Below are positions 47,706 through 58,885 of a stretch of 64,000 bases of DNA, in pieces (positions within the stretch are counted from its first letter, which is position 1; the number at the start of each line of letters is the position of its first letter). A program made the translations under genes and the position numbers. The notes beneath the pieces are model-generated. The model was not told where the DNA came from. It saw only the letters and a program-made list of their open reading frames with translations, and did not search any database. This stretch comes from Labyrinthula sp. Ha (Eukaryota > Sar > Bigyra > Labyrinthulida > Labyrinthulaceae): the NCBI GenBank assembly GCA_015227615.1, contig JAALGZ010000087.1, positions 1-64,000 on the forward strand, read 5' to 3'.

Positions 47706-49857
47706 ATGAGTATGGAGAATTATATGAAGCCTACTGCCGTCTATGATATGACACAGGAAGATGAACTTTCAAACACATTTCAGCAATTGAATTTAAGAAA
47801 CGAAGAATTAGTTGGTTCACAAACTTTATCCGCTCAAGATCCAGGACCTGTTAAAGACGTTATAGCCAAAGATAAACATGTAAAGAAGATAGCAGTTTCC
47901 AAGAGAAAGAAGCGCAGTGAATGGCACAAGTATTTTTACGTTGATGATAAGATGCAAGGAGTAAAAGTTTGTAAGGAATGTGGCGCGCAAGTTAAACACA
48001 AGAGTATCAGTGGAACCACAGGTCTTCGAAATCACGTTCTTAAAGTCTGCAAGAAAGCGCTAAAGAAGCGTCAGAATAATATAGAAGATTTCTTTGGAAG
48101 TTTAAACGCAACTCAAAAGCTTGGGAAAAGAGTTTATAGAAATGACGCATATACGACTGCAGTGGAACAGCTCAAGAAAGAACAGCTTATTTGCCTCAAG
48201 AAGAAGAAACTTCCTTTTAATTTTTTTTCGGATCCGTCTGTGGTGAAAATGTTTCAATTATTCCTGCCAGACTATAAAGGAGTTTCGAGGGGTGCTATGA
48301 AAGATATGTTGATCAAGGAAAACCAGAGAGAAGAAGATCTTATTAGGAAGAAACTTGAGGAGAAGGTTAAAGTGGCGCCTATTGCACTTACTTGTGATGG
48401 TTGGTCCAATCTTAGAAGCGCTGGGTTTATTGCGATCACGTGTCACTACATAAACAAAGGCTGGATGCTGAAGACTTGCTGCCTTTCAATAGAACGTCAA
48501 TATGAAAAGAAAGACAGCAAGAATAATTCCGCGCTGATTGTCAACGTCTTAAAGAAGTTCCATATTCTCCCACACATCACCAGCTTAACTACGGATAACG
48601 CTACAGAGATGATCTCAAAAGCTAAGGAAGTAAGAAACTTGATAAAGAAGGATATTGAAGATAATTCTATGGTTGGTCCAGCTCCAAGAAGAGATTTCCA
48701 TATTAGATGTTTAGCTCATGTCATCAACTTATTTACAAATGCTGTTTTGAAACCGTTGAAGAAGTATGTACAAGAAGCTAGAGCGTATATTCTTTTTTTT
48801 TAAAAATGCAGGTGAAAGACAAAGAATTAGAGGAAAGCTGTGCGAAGACTTGAATATCCCAAAGAAGCATGTTACTTTTCCCCCTTTGGATGGCGAGACA
48901 CGTTGGGACTCGCAACACTTCATGCTGAAAGGTTTCATCGAACGGGAAAGCTCTTTGTTGCGGATAAATATGAACTTGCCAGAAGATGATGAGTCCCTAG
49001 CTGCTTTTGATCGAAAATACAACTGCAAACGTTTTGTTCAAGATTGTAAAGGGGTTGCGTTGAAGAAGAATGCTTTTGTTCGATTTGGAGTTATTGTATC
49101 TATACTTGATGATTTGCCGTGGATGACAAAATTGTGTTCTTCAGAGACGTCTGTAACCATATCCGCTAGAATGTTGATATTTAACAAGATCAGAGAAAAA
49201 TTTTTAAGAATCAAGAAAATGTTGCAATATTTTGTTCTTGAAAGTTCCCGAGTTGAAAACATCGAAAAGTACGGTGAAGAATTTGTAGATTTCATGGTCA
49301 AAGTAAAAATCGGAGTTGACAACGTGGTAGACACTTATCTTCCAAAGTACACGGATGTAGTTGAACAGGCACGCCTTTTTAAGATCGCATCACTTTTAGA
49401 CAAGAGGTGTAAGCTTTTTGCTCCTCGAGAAAGTGATGAGTTCAAGGATGTTGTTGAAGAAGTGGTGCTGGAGATGGATGAGGCCAAGAGTTTAGATGAT
49501 GATGTTCCAGTGACTCAAGTTTTGAAGAAGATCAAGTTGGATTTTAGCTTGTTGTTTGAAGATGCACAAAGTTCAAGAACAATGAGAAATATTGAACCAA
49601 GCCGTGGAGAGTTGTTGCGCTACTTGGATGTTGACGGCGTTGCGGGAAATGTTGATATTTTGGCATGGTGGAAAAATGCTGAACCGAGGTTTCCAACGGT
49701 TGCAAAGGTCGCTAGAAAGTTTTTGGCTATTCAAACGAGCAGTGTTAGCTCTGAAAGAGCCTTTTCTCATGGTCGATTTGAATACGGAGGTAAAGAGAAC
49801 ATGTCTGATCAAACTTTCATGATGAGAATGAATGCAAGAGAGTGGATGAAGCTTTAG
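47706..49857 (+). CDS. hAT transposase with BED zinc finger, one frame change
   Basis: Cut-and-paste transposase. The ATG at 47706 begins MSMENYMKPTAVYD. The BED finger spans residues about 71-115 with CX2CX17HX4C (C89, C92, H110, C115). Catalytic-core marks: TCDGWSNLRS (first Asp, near 48395), LTTDNATEM (second Asp), RCLAHVIN (the C-x2-H segment), and ETRWDSQHFML. The C-terminal dimerisation domain has the VSSERAFSHGRF motif, with LAWWKNAEPRFPTVAKVARKFL before it. The frame changes at a nine-T run (48793-48801); total coding length, about 716 codons, is normal. A long T run is a common site for sequencing error or slippage, so the gene may in reality be whole. Confidence 0.9.
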
Positions 49858-50420
49858 AAAGGTAATCTAATTAGGTTTTTTTTGGGTTCTTTAACCTGTT
49901 AGCGCAGTTTTTCTCCCATTTTTAACTGTTGAAAAATATTTTTTCATAATTTTTACCTGTTTTCTGTCCAAAACTAATAAAAATTAGACCAATTTTGGAA
50001 AATTTAACACAGAAAACCTAAAATTTTACTTAAAAAAACATTACTCTAGTGTCATTTCAGTTCATTTGGCCGATTTCTTCTACTTTGAGTTAATTTTAGC
50101 TTTTTTTCTCTCAGTCAAACACTTCTCCCAAACATTGCAGCTCACCAAAATCTCCAACAAGTAGAAGAAAGCTAGTTTTGAACCTTCGAGGAGCAAATTA
50201 TCCTTCTTCTTGTTTGAAACCTACTTTTACTTCTCTTTGCACCACCTTTTTTGTTCACACAAGGAGTTTTTCTGTACTTGGTTGGTTTTGACTTTGAACA
50301 GAAAGAGAAGATTTGGTGTTTGCTGAATTTCCCAAAAACATACCAGTACGTACCGTTACTTAGCAAAATTAACAAAATTACCGTTAACTTTACGGTAATT
50401 TTGCTAACCGTTAAGACTCC

Positions 50421-50509
50421 AATTTTGCTTACCGGTAATAACGGTAAGCAGAGTTAACAAAATCTTTACCGTTAACTAACGGTCATGCCGTTTTGTTAAA
50501 GAACCCTAC
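50421..50509 (+). repeat. hAT right subterminal block and terminal inverted repeat
   Basis: The 28-bp block at 50421-50448 copies the left one in direct orientation; the inverted end is GTTAAAGAACCCTA at 50496-50509. More TTACCGTTAA motifs lie between about 50352 and 50490. Confidence 0.9.
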
Positions 50510-50517
50510 CTCTGTCA
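50510..50517. repeat. hAT target-site duplication, right (CCTCTGTC)
   Basis: Identical to 43566-43573. Sequence from 50518 onward is the original upstream flank of the gene at 42497-43477. Confidence 0.97.
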
Positions 50518-51571
50518 GATGTATTCACAGCTGGGAAGCAATCAGACAGAGTAACCAGTTTCACAAACCCTAACTGTAATCACAGGTAACTGCAGAAGTT
50601 ATTCTACTACCTGTACCAACTCTTAGTTTCTAGAGCAACATAAATTACACACTAAAACAAGAAAGAAGTTCTACCGAAACTATATGCTGAGATGATGACC
50701 GGGCAGGACGAAACACAAACAAAACAACAACAACTTCTAGCCGAAGTTCTCCACAAGAATTAACCAAAGTGCCAAGCCGAACCAGCTGAGACTATGTCCA
50801 AAACATGCACAAAACGAAATACCGTGAATCAGAAAATTAAAGCATGTGTTAATTTTCAACACCACCTTTGCATTTTGAAAAATGACGTATTCTTAAACTA
50901 TTATCCCTTTGGAAACAAATATTATTAAATAATTTAAATAAGTCGTGCGAAGTTGGTTTTCCTTTTTCTTCGAGTATTTGGACTGGATTATTTTGAGAAT
51001 TCTTTTGGTTTGTGATTACATGGTAATGTAATATTGTAAAATGAAGTTGAACACTTTGCTAAACTCTTTCATACATAATAAATAATACAAATAACAAAAA
51101 AAAATGAAACATGATATAATATAAATACATTTATGCTTCTTGTTTCCTTATGAATATCATATATATATCCTTGAAAATAATTTTCTAAACAGACTTAAAA
51201 AAGGATCTTGTGTGTAAGTACAGGGTAAAAACGAACTAAATCCTGTTAATCCTTTGAATAGCCTGTTCTATTGAAATTTTACACAATATTAAACATAATA
51301 TTATTCAGTTGTAATCACTCATACATATATTCATTCTAAAAAAAGAGAAAATAATTAACTCCAACGTTCATTATCGCTTTGCTTCTTATTTTCCCCTTAG
51401 GACTTCTGTAAAGCAATAAGTTTATTTAAGAATAGTTTCTTATTCGTAAATTTCACAACTCGTTATCCTTAAATAGCTGAAAAAGATATATATTTATATA
51501 AATCTCTGAAAAGGATATAAATGCTGATATTCATCGCTTTGTTGTTTTCCTCTATACTCAAGACATTTATT
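50518..51571. other. Spacer that was formerly upstream of the gene at 42497
   Basis: No gene seen. The first 300 bp are less AT-rich. Because the hAT insertion split this flank from the gene now nearly 7 kb away, regulatory sites of that gene may lie here; none can be defined. Confidence 0.45.
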
Positions 51572-52565
51572 TCAACTGAAAAACAAGCTTGAAAATGCAG
51601 TACTGATTCTGTTCTCAGAGTATATATCAAGTGCTTCTAATCTTTTAAGAACTTTCTCTATATTACCCGTATCAACACGTAAAGTACTTTCTGTCATAAA
51701 ACTGTCTTTTCTCCATAAAAAACACTATAAATAGAAGAAATTATTGCTACAGAGTTAACATTAATACCGAGATCTACCATTACGCATTTTCTTAGAGAAT
51801 TTAGAAGGAGAAAAAGAGAGTAAATATGAGCTTGCCAAAAAGTACTTCCTTCATAATCAAGAGCCTCAAAACGAAATAGAGATACTTTTTCCAACACTGA
51901 TGATTTAACTAAGGTGAAAATAGTTGGTAAGAGAAAATAGCTTTCAGATTTAGAAAAAGAGAGTTCAAGCTGCATAATATTTGAGACCCAATTAGATCTG
52001 AAATAATACTTTGAAAGAGGCTGCAAGAGTGAATCTAAAGGAATCGAAAGTTTTCCCAAGTTTCTTGCCGACTTTCTTACATAGTTTCTTAAAGATTTTG
52101 AACCCTTTGGAGTTTTTAAAGAGCTAAATTTTACAGTTTTCATCGATTTTTTCTTAAAAGACAATCAAATAAAGTTTCTGCGTCGATCAGAACAGTCGAG
52201 TATATATCAATTTCTTGAAAAGTGATCGGGGCCAGTATATCCGCAAGCAAAAAATTTCCAATTCTATTTTTATTGGAAAAATTTAACCTTATTTTCATTT
52301 TTATTATTTTAAGTTTTGAAAATAACGACATAATATATTTTGTTTCTTGGCTGGTCCAGCGGATCTCAAAACAATATAATTTAAAATTTGACACTTAAAT
52401 GTTCTTGATTTTCTCAGAGACCTCTGAATACTCTTCCGAAGCATTATTAATATTTTTTGTTGGCAAATTTTCAATTTTTACTTCTGCTATATCAGTGTCA
52501 TCAAATAAAAGAGTTAGTTTAACTCCAAGGTTTTCGTAATACTGTGAGAAGTTTTGCTGGGACAT
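51572..52565 (-). pseudogene. Leucine-rich family protein, broken copy of full length
   Basis: The ATG at 52565 starts MSQQNFSQYYENLGVKL. The footprint is 994 bases (331 codons), matching intact family members. Recognisable parts: RWTSQETKYIMSLFSKLKIIK, RNYVRKSARNLGKL, IMQLELSFSKSESYFLL and a C-terminal LWRKDSFMTESTLRVDTG ending near 51572. Breaks: an in-frame TAA at 52395-52397, a frame change at the six-T run 52147-52152 and one at the six-A run 51717-51722. As in the copy at 6452, two of three breaks are in homopolymers, so base-call error is possible. Function unknown. Confidence 0.7.
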
Positions 52566-53370
52566 TGCAGTATTGTGGGAAAATAGAATTTAACTTACCT
52601 TATTCGCTGATTATAAGTAAAAAATTAAAATAATTGCTTATGTTTGTCACAAGGTTCTTTTTAAGTTTACAACTGTCTGGAGTTTACTTGTCCTTCCTTT
52701 CTTACGAATCTCCTCTTCGTTCACTGAGAATCTTTGTACGTGGTAATGCAACATTAACAAATGCATGAACCTGGCGTTTGCGAATGAAATCCAATGACAA
52801 CGTTTCTTCTAGTAAACAATAAATTATCAATCATAATTCAAAATACAAAAAAAGCTTCTCCAATAATACAATAAGACTTTTTTCATCTATTCTGTACTCA
52901 CTTCGTTTCAATAATAATAATGCTGGGATCTTAGCGTAAGAATCAAAATAGATTTTTGTGATTTTGCTTCAAGGATAAAATGATGCAAATACTTAGAATT
53001 CAAAGTAATTAAATTTAGTTTAATAGACCATTTAGAAAAGCCAAATTTCTTTTAATTATACTGTAGATATTGAAAATACTAAGCTTACAAGATCTACCGT
53101 CATATGGGGCCCGGAATCAAAAGGATTCCAGACCTTGAGAAGAAAATATGCAAAGGAAACGATATGAAGTACAGTTAAAATGTATTTTACAAATCTATTT
53201 ATACATTTTTCCTGAGGTTGATAACACAATAACCAAAGTAAATGAAAAATAACCAAGCAAGAAGCGGAAAACTGAACGAGGAGCCTCCAATTGTACTACT
53301 AGGAAGTTTCAATATGTAGAAAAAATAGAAACTTGAACTAAAAAAATATTTTTTTTTGCTACTGATAAAA
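52566..53370. other. AT-rich spacer, nothing recognised
   Basis: No coding frame or repeat with support. Confidence 0.5.
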
Positions 53371-53601
53371 ATGTCTGTTATTTTAAAAACGAAAAGTAAT
53401 ATAAACGCATATGTTAGTTATTCAAGTCTTCCACAAACTAAGGTCGCTGCAGCTAATACTGAAACATCATTTCCCTTGCTTAGCGATGTGGCATATGTCC
53501 TGCAGAACTCTGAGGAATGTCTTGTTGAGTTAAGCTGTGGGCCATTTGTGGAGCTCAGAACTGCTGCGTGGCTTGTTATGAGGGGTGAAAATATTGTTTA
53601 G
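53371..53601 (+). CDS. Small hypothetical protein (76 residues)
   Basis: The first ATG is at 53371 (MSVILKTKSNINAYVSYSS). The product has a balanced composition (TKVAAANTETSFPLLSDV, ECLVELSCGPFVELR), unlike the surrounding AT-rich DNA, which is the only argument for coding. Not recognised; it could be an isolated exon or part of a decayed element with the gag-like fossil that follows at 54.0 kb. Confidence 0.3.
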   Translation: MSVILKTKSNINAYVSYSSLPQTKVAAANTETSFPLLSDVAYVLQNSEECLVELSCGPFVELRTAAWLVMRGENIV

Positions 53602-53989
53602 GAAAACTTAGCAAGACAATAACCAGAAAACCCGAAAGTAATAAAAAATAATTAAGGACGAGTTGTATGCAATAAGGACAAGGTCCTATAAACAATAAAA
53701 ATATCAAGGAGATAAAAGATAGATAGAAAAATAAGGTGTTAAGTTCTTAAGCATAACTAATTCAACAACATAAAAATATATTAACAACAGTAAAACCTTT
53801 TATAGTAGCGGATCTTGGAGCGCAATCAATTCATCGTTAGCGAAGTACCTAGCAGTATGTATATCATAGGGTGTCACATTATCGAAAATAAGAAACATTA
53901 GCGCACACGGTTATACTGATTCAGGTGTATAAGAAACAATGGGAATATAACCAGGTGTTCCGAAATCGATTGAAAAAAGCTTTTAAAGA

Positions 53990-54540
53990 ATGAAACAAGA
54001 GGCAAGAACTGATATTCAAGAAGAGGTCTAGAGATTGAAAACCCAGATGACTGCCTACTTGGCAGATATGCTAAAGCAACTCATGCAAAGGATGTATGTT
54101 CAGATCCAGGAAGTTGTGGCTCCAGCAGTGGTTCAAGGAGGAACCCAGGACCAAGTTAGATCGGTAGAAGGGTGATCCATAGTAGGGGAAGGCCCTGCAT
54201 CGAATTTTAGGGAACTTGAACGTTTTCTGGAGCTAGAGCTGAAGCTAAAATGGAATCAAGTCCTGGAAAATTTTGATCCAGCAACTGTTTCTAAATTCTG
54301 AATATCTTTTCAAGTCAATGAAGAACTAAGAAAGGAAATGATAAATAAGCCTGAGGAATATCTACAGCGATGCAGAAACATTGAAACCCTATCAGAGTTG
54401 AAATATCAAGGAGGTATTGATACCAATGACAGGAGACAAATTCTGGAAAAGACTCATGAAATTCAGAAGGAAGATCAGTCCAATCGAAAGGCTAGACTAC
54501 TTGATACAGCCAAGACCAAAACTCGAATGCAAAAATGAGG
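53990..54540 (+). mobile_element. Gag-like retroelement fossil
   Basis: One frame reads as coding over most of the stretch despite a few breaks: glutamine- and methionine-rich helical sequence (MTAYLADMLKQLMQRMYVQI), a VVQGGTQDQVRS linker, and charged helices (NEELRKEMINKPEEYLQRC). This resembles the helical capsid or nucleocapsid-side part of an LTR-element gag. No zinc knuckle, pol or LTR was recognised nearby. Old fragment. Confidence 0.4.
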
Positions 54541-56934
54541 GAAGTATTCTCATATCTATGAGGAGCTATGTTAAGAATGTATCTGGAATTGTTAATGGGT
54601 TGGCTATCTCGAAGGAAACGGAAAAAACTAATGTAAAGTAGTGATTTTACATCTTCTACGACATTTTCTATTGACAAGCCCAGAGTTCACGCAATACCAA
54701 AAGAAGTGGACTACATGGAATAGGACTAAGGCTGCCTTCTTCTTAGATACAAAATATGTCCATATGCATGTCACGTTTGCTTGTGAAACCCTGCAGTAAG
54801 TTGGTTGTAGACTGGGTTTTGTGGACTATTTATTATAAGTATTGAGATGTCTAGAATAAGTACTATAGCTTCGTATGTATTGCTTTATCCTGGTAACCTT
54901 GAGTGTGAGTGATGTGCAGCATCGTACTATTATAACCGGAGTGCATAGAGTATTATTAAAAAAATTGGGTAAAAGAAAGAGGCGACTTATATAAGTGTTT
55001 ATGTATAATGAGCGAGTATTAAAGCATTGTTTGACGAAAATTGAAGTATTAGTAACAACGTGCTTAATAAAGGCCCAATTTAATCAAAATATTACAGGTC
55101 GTCTTTGTTGTTGACATAAGCAGGGTCAGATCATCGGTTCTTGGCTCCATTTAAGAAATTACCTAGGTTTTACTATTCTTATTTTCCCACTAATACTATC
55201 TTGAGAAGAGATTCGGTTATACTCGTTCAACTTCCCCCCAAAGGGCTAGTCTAGCAAATGTAGCTAATTTTCCAGTCGAGAAGTTTAAAAGCATTCACAA
55301 CATCAATGCTTGGATCAATTAATATCATTGTGCATCTAAGATTTATGGTATTACGAAATCAATTGATCCCGGAAGAGAATATTGTTACCAATGTATATTT
55401 GCCGATGCTTTGGGTAGCAGCCAGTTGAACGCTATCGGTGCATTCATTTTTTAAATAGTTTTTTAGGTCCTCTTGGAAGGTGAGCCCATTTAGAACAGCT
55501 TCCCCTTCCCTTGGATGATCTTAATTCAGAACAAATCTTCCTCTGCGTTCTAGGCATCTTTTGCCACTGGTGATTAACATTTGAATATGATTACCTTCGC
55601 TAGATTCCACCCTTTGTTCAGTATTTTTGAATCCCTTTTACTAGTTTCTTCTCAAATTAAATACCTGGAAAATCCTGTTGAAGTCCGAAATATTCTGCTG
55701 CAAATCCACAATCGCGAACTCCTGAGAGTTTAAGCGTTTTTAATTCATCTTTTTTAAGCTCTTGTGCTTATTTATTATTCTTTCTAAGTGCTTTCGCCCA
55801 ATAATTATAGTGGTATTCGTTAATTACGATGAAAATACTCTTAGAAGTGTCAAGATAAAACTTAATTTTAACTTCAAACAAGAATTTTTTGTGTGGACTA
55901 CATTTTATTTTGCATCTTTTAAGTATTTTATAATTTTAACCTCTCATTTTGCAAGCATCATTGCCTAATTAAAGTAATGAGAAGCGTGAATTTCTCACTT
56001 AAATCTTCCATTAACAAGTGTAGAGGTGACAACAATAATTTCTTTTGAGGTAGGGTACCTAACTGCAACCCAGTTTCTTATAATTTCCTTTTGACTTGGT
56101 TTTTGGGGCTGTAGAACCTTCGTTTGAAGATTAACCCCTTTGCTTTTGTGTTCTTCTACAGTTTTTGTTCGTAATATTGGTTTGCAATCTGTTCAAAATT
56201 ATTCTTTGAACCCTCTCGAAGTTTCTTCAAAATTTTTTAAGTCTTTAATTCTATGTATGGCAAATTTTATTAGTATAGGAAAATATATTTTGGGAAATTG
56301 CTTCGTCCAATCAAATCGCGAGAAAAATTTAGTACAGGAATAAAAAAATGCACTCATATTGGATTCCTAAGTTATAAAAAATTTCAAACACATTCTAACT
56401 TGTTAAAGGATAACTATTCAATAGGAACCAAATGAATTTATATTCACTAGAGCTTTCTAAATATTTTAACCTTCGTATATCTTGAAGTGACTTTATGCTC
56501 CCGGGTCAGAATAGTGGCTTTCCTTTAAGAATGTAAACTCGTTAATACAAATAGTTGCAACAGGGACGTATATCAAATTCGTGGTTGGTATTGAATAGAA
56601 GTATAAAGTATATTATCCCTCTTATTATATCTTGCTTCTTTAGCTTTAAATGGCTCTTCTCTCTAGTTAAATGTAAATTGCAATAAGTTGGGCTACACAA
56701 ATTCAGATAATGGGGTGTAACACGGAAATATAACTACAATTTCTGGTTTCAAGAAAGATATGGTTTTTATAGCTTTGCAAGGTCTGGTTAAAGTTTGTTT
56801 TTGGTGTTGCTGGGAAAATGTATTTGGTGTTGGTTGATTAGTTGTTAATAGGGTCTTTTGTTGCTGTAATACAGTCGAGAACAAGTCTGTATTCTTTTTT
56901 TTTTCTATTTTATAGTTCTCTGAAAGTATAGTAA
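54541..56934. other. Spacer between gag-like fossil and element C
   Basis: No gene. The right part (from perhaps 55.1 kb) should include the 3' LTR of element C on the minus strand, but with the other LTR outside the window its limits cannot be set. Confidence 0.4.
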
Positions 56935-56945
56935 TCCCCTATTTT
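56935..56945 (-). other. Candidate polypurine tract of element C
   Basis: On the minus strand this reads AAAATAGGGGA, about 95 bp after the coding end; element A has AAAATAGGGA at 5741-5750, at the end of its coding region. The match in sequence and place suggests the plus-strand primer site, with the 3' LTR beginning beyond it. Confidence 0.4.
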
Positions 56946-57039
56946 GATAAAAATATACCTAAATATAATAGTTGAATATAATATAATAAGAATAATATTG
57001 TAGTGTCCATAATGATCATAAGGAAGTCACCATCTTAAA

Positions 57040-57680
57040 TTAGACGAAGAGAACGTCATCGTTACACCGCCCTCCTTTCTGATGGTTAAATCCATATGGT
57101 TTAAACATTTCTAAGAGATCTTTGTCTTCTGAAGGGTCGACTTCATCACCAATCGTTGTCCAATAATCTCTCAGGTTGTGCGTCCTGCCAAAGAGTTCCA
57201 AATACAAACCTCCAGGTAAGCATTCTTCTATTAATTGATAGAACTCAATGGGTTTCCTCATGGGTGTAGTTACTCTACCCTTGAATAAATCTGATTTCCT
57301 TTGTTTCCTCCATTCGTCGGCAGAATCTCCTCGTTTCGCTAGTATGCATACTTCTTTCCCATGCCTCAGGTAGTTACCTTGACTTGTAAATGGTTTGTTA
57401 TTTATCGTGCGTTTATCCCAAATGATATAGTCCAAAAATCTGAAGTCATATTTTAACATCCATTCTTTGGCCACCTCAATCTTATTGTTAACTACCCACA
57501 AAAATAAATAACCAGCTGGCAAATATTTGTCCAATGGTATCTCTAATAACTTAGCATCCGATAAGCATTTAAATGGTATGGTCACACCACGTGTAGGGCT
57601 TGTACCAGCCTGCGTCCACGGGGGATCTACAATCAGCGCTTTGAATTTCATACCCTTGATTGAGTTCCAACACTGTTCCG
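57040..57680 (-). other. MT-A70 adenine-N6 methyltransferase domain of element C
   Basis: C-terminal about 210 residues of the polyprotein. DPPW lies at 57616-57627, followed by SPTRGVTIPFKCL, then LFLWVVNNKIEVAKEWM, FLDYIIWDK, NYLRHGKEVCILAKRG, KPIEFYQLIEECLPGG, YLELFGRTHNLRDYWTTIGDEV. These match, in order, the SAM pocket (DPPW), the W-V-T/N-N segment, LRHxKE, KPxExYxxIE and ELFGRxHNxRxxW of METTL3/METTL14/MTA-type enzymes. The domain looks complete. It transfers methyl to adenine N6 in known relatives; whether RNA or DNA here is unknown. Being directly after the protease, it could be released as a free enzyme by cleavage. Confidence 0.95.
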
Positions 57681-58049
57681 ACAAAATATCCCCTTGTATA
57701 TAGGTGGCATATTTCGGGGCAATGAACAATTCGAAAACATCTTCCTTGATCTCAACTTCATAAGTATTGTCTAATTTCTGAATCATTTTGCATATAATTC
57801 CGTTGTATTTAAATATAATCTTAGTCTTATCATAGTTGTCATAATAAAAATGGATCAACGCTTTCAATATAGGAGCATTTTCTTCTTTAAATCTCTTGCG
57901 TCTTAATAATATCTGTGTTTCCCGTTGTAAATTGTTTTCTAGCTCACGAATAAAGGTATTTTTATCTAGCTCAATATTCGTCTCATCGTCTTTTGCTAAT
58001 AGTATTTCTGGTTTCTGATTATTTCCTCCTTTTAACTCTTTCAATTTTC

Positions 58050-58400
58050 TCTCTAACAATTTTTGTGGAGTGATTTCTAGCCTTTCCAATACATCATTCC
58101 CTAAAAGCAAATAATTCCACCCTGGGCTCTTCATCAAAATAATTCTTACCTCAGGTATTAGAACTTCTCCTTCTAAGCATTGGATTGTCACTTCTGTAAT
58201 TATATATCCTTCTGTTGGCGTAGACTTCCCGTTAGCATCGAACAACTGTGAGTATTTTTTATGATATGGATCATTTCGGTATATATATTTCTCCGCCTCC
58301 AAGGGCCATTGCTTTAAATCCATACAGGTAATGGTGGCTCCTGAGTCTAGTATCCCTCTCACTGCAATGAATGTATCCTCCTCGGGCGCTACTTTTAAAT
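58050..58400 (-). other. C-terminally placed aspartic protease of element C
   Basis: VRGILDSGATITCMDLKQW holds the catalytic DSG, and NYLLLGNDVLERL the conserved closing segment, about 100 residues apart as in retropepsins. It lies after integrase, chromodomain and SANT rather than before reverse transcriptase. No second DSG/DTG segment was seen between the zinc knuckle and reverse transcriptase. Confidence 0.85.
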
Positions 58401-58689
58401 ACAACCGTGGTTGAGATCCAATTGCATTTGTCTGGACTTGCATCGCTTGTCCCCAAAACGCTAATAGTTCTTTCTTATAATGGTTCGTTAACTTATTGTT
58501 GCTGATGCATTTCCATCTTGGTATTCCAATCTCATGCAATGGCAGGGGTTCTTCAAGGGAATTGTATTTCTCCCAGGTATCTCTCTTTAGCGACCTTCGT
58601 TGGGGAATCGTTAAGTGCCTGCCTGTATTCACTATTATTCCATTCTTTCTTGGTACTACTAAATTATCATTATATTTTTTAATAAGGTC

Positions 58690-58885
58690 AACATTTATCC
58701 GCAAGCCATGATACTGGAATATACTCTGACTGCCTACTAAGGTTTTAGCTCTATCAATTATTTGAGCCCTGGTCTTTCCTGGCAATATGTAGGACCTTAA
58801 TATTTTGTCCCATTCCCCAAATCCATGGCAACGAATACTGCGCTTTAATAATAAATCTTCATAAGGGCTCCAACCTTTTGATTGT
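58690..58885 (-). other. Myb/SANT-like domain of element C
   Basis: SKGWSPYEDLLLKRSIRCHG then GEWDKILRSYILPGKTRAQI gives the tryptophan spacing and the LPGKT turn of Myb/SANT repeats, followed by a conserved VGSQ-FHGL-type segment shared with element A. Confidence 0.78.

Larger units (their letters stand above)
43574..50509 (+). mobile_element. hAT DNA transposon, full length (6936 bp)
   Basis: Ends are TAGGGTTCTTTAAC and its perfect inverted copy, flanked by the 8-bp duplication CCTCTGTC. The element carries a BED-finger transposase on the plus strand (47706-49857), a small open frame (46764-47015) and long AT-rich non-coding arms. Both ends have clusters of ACGGTAA/TTACCGT-type motifs and a shared 28-bp block, as in hAT subterminal transposase-binding regions. 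Perfect ends and duplication suggest a fairly recent insertion. Excision footprints are absent. Confidence 0.96.

Noticed and set aside
48764-48811. Possible intron (GTATGT donor, T run, CAG acceptor) in the hAT transposase
   Set aside because: The length is a multiple of three and the resulting frame runs into a stop; a frame change at the nine-T run explains the data better. An AAG acceptor at 48818 would fit the frame but has no other support.
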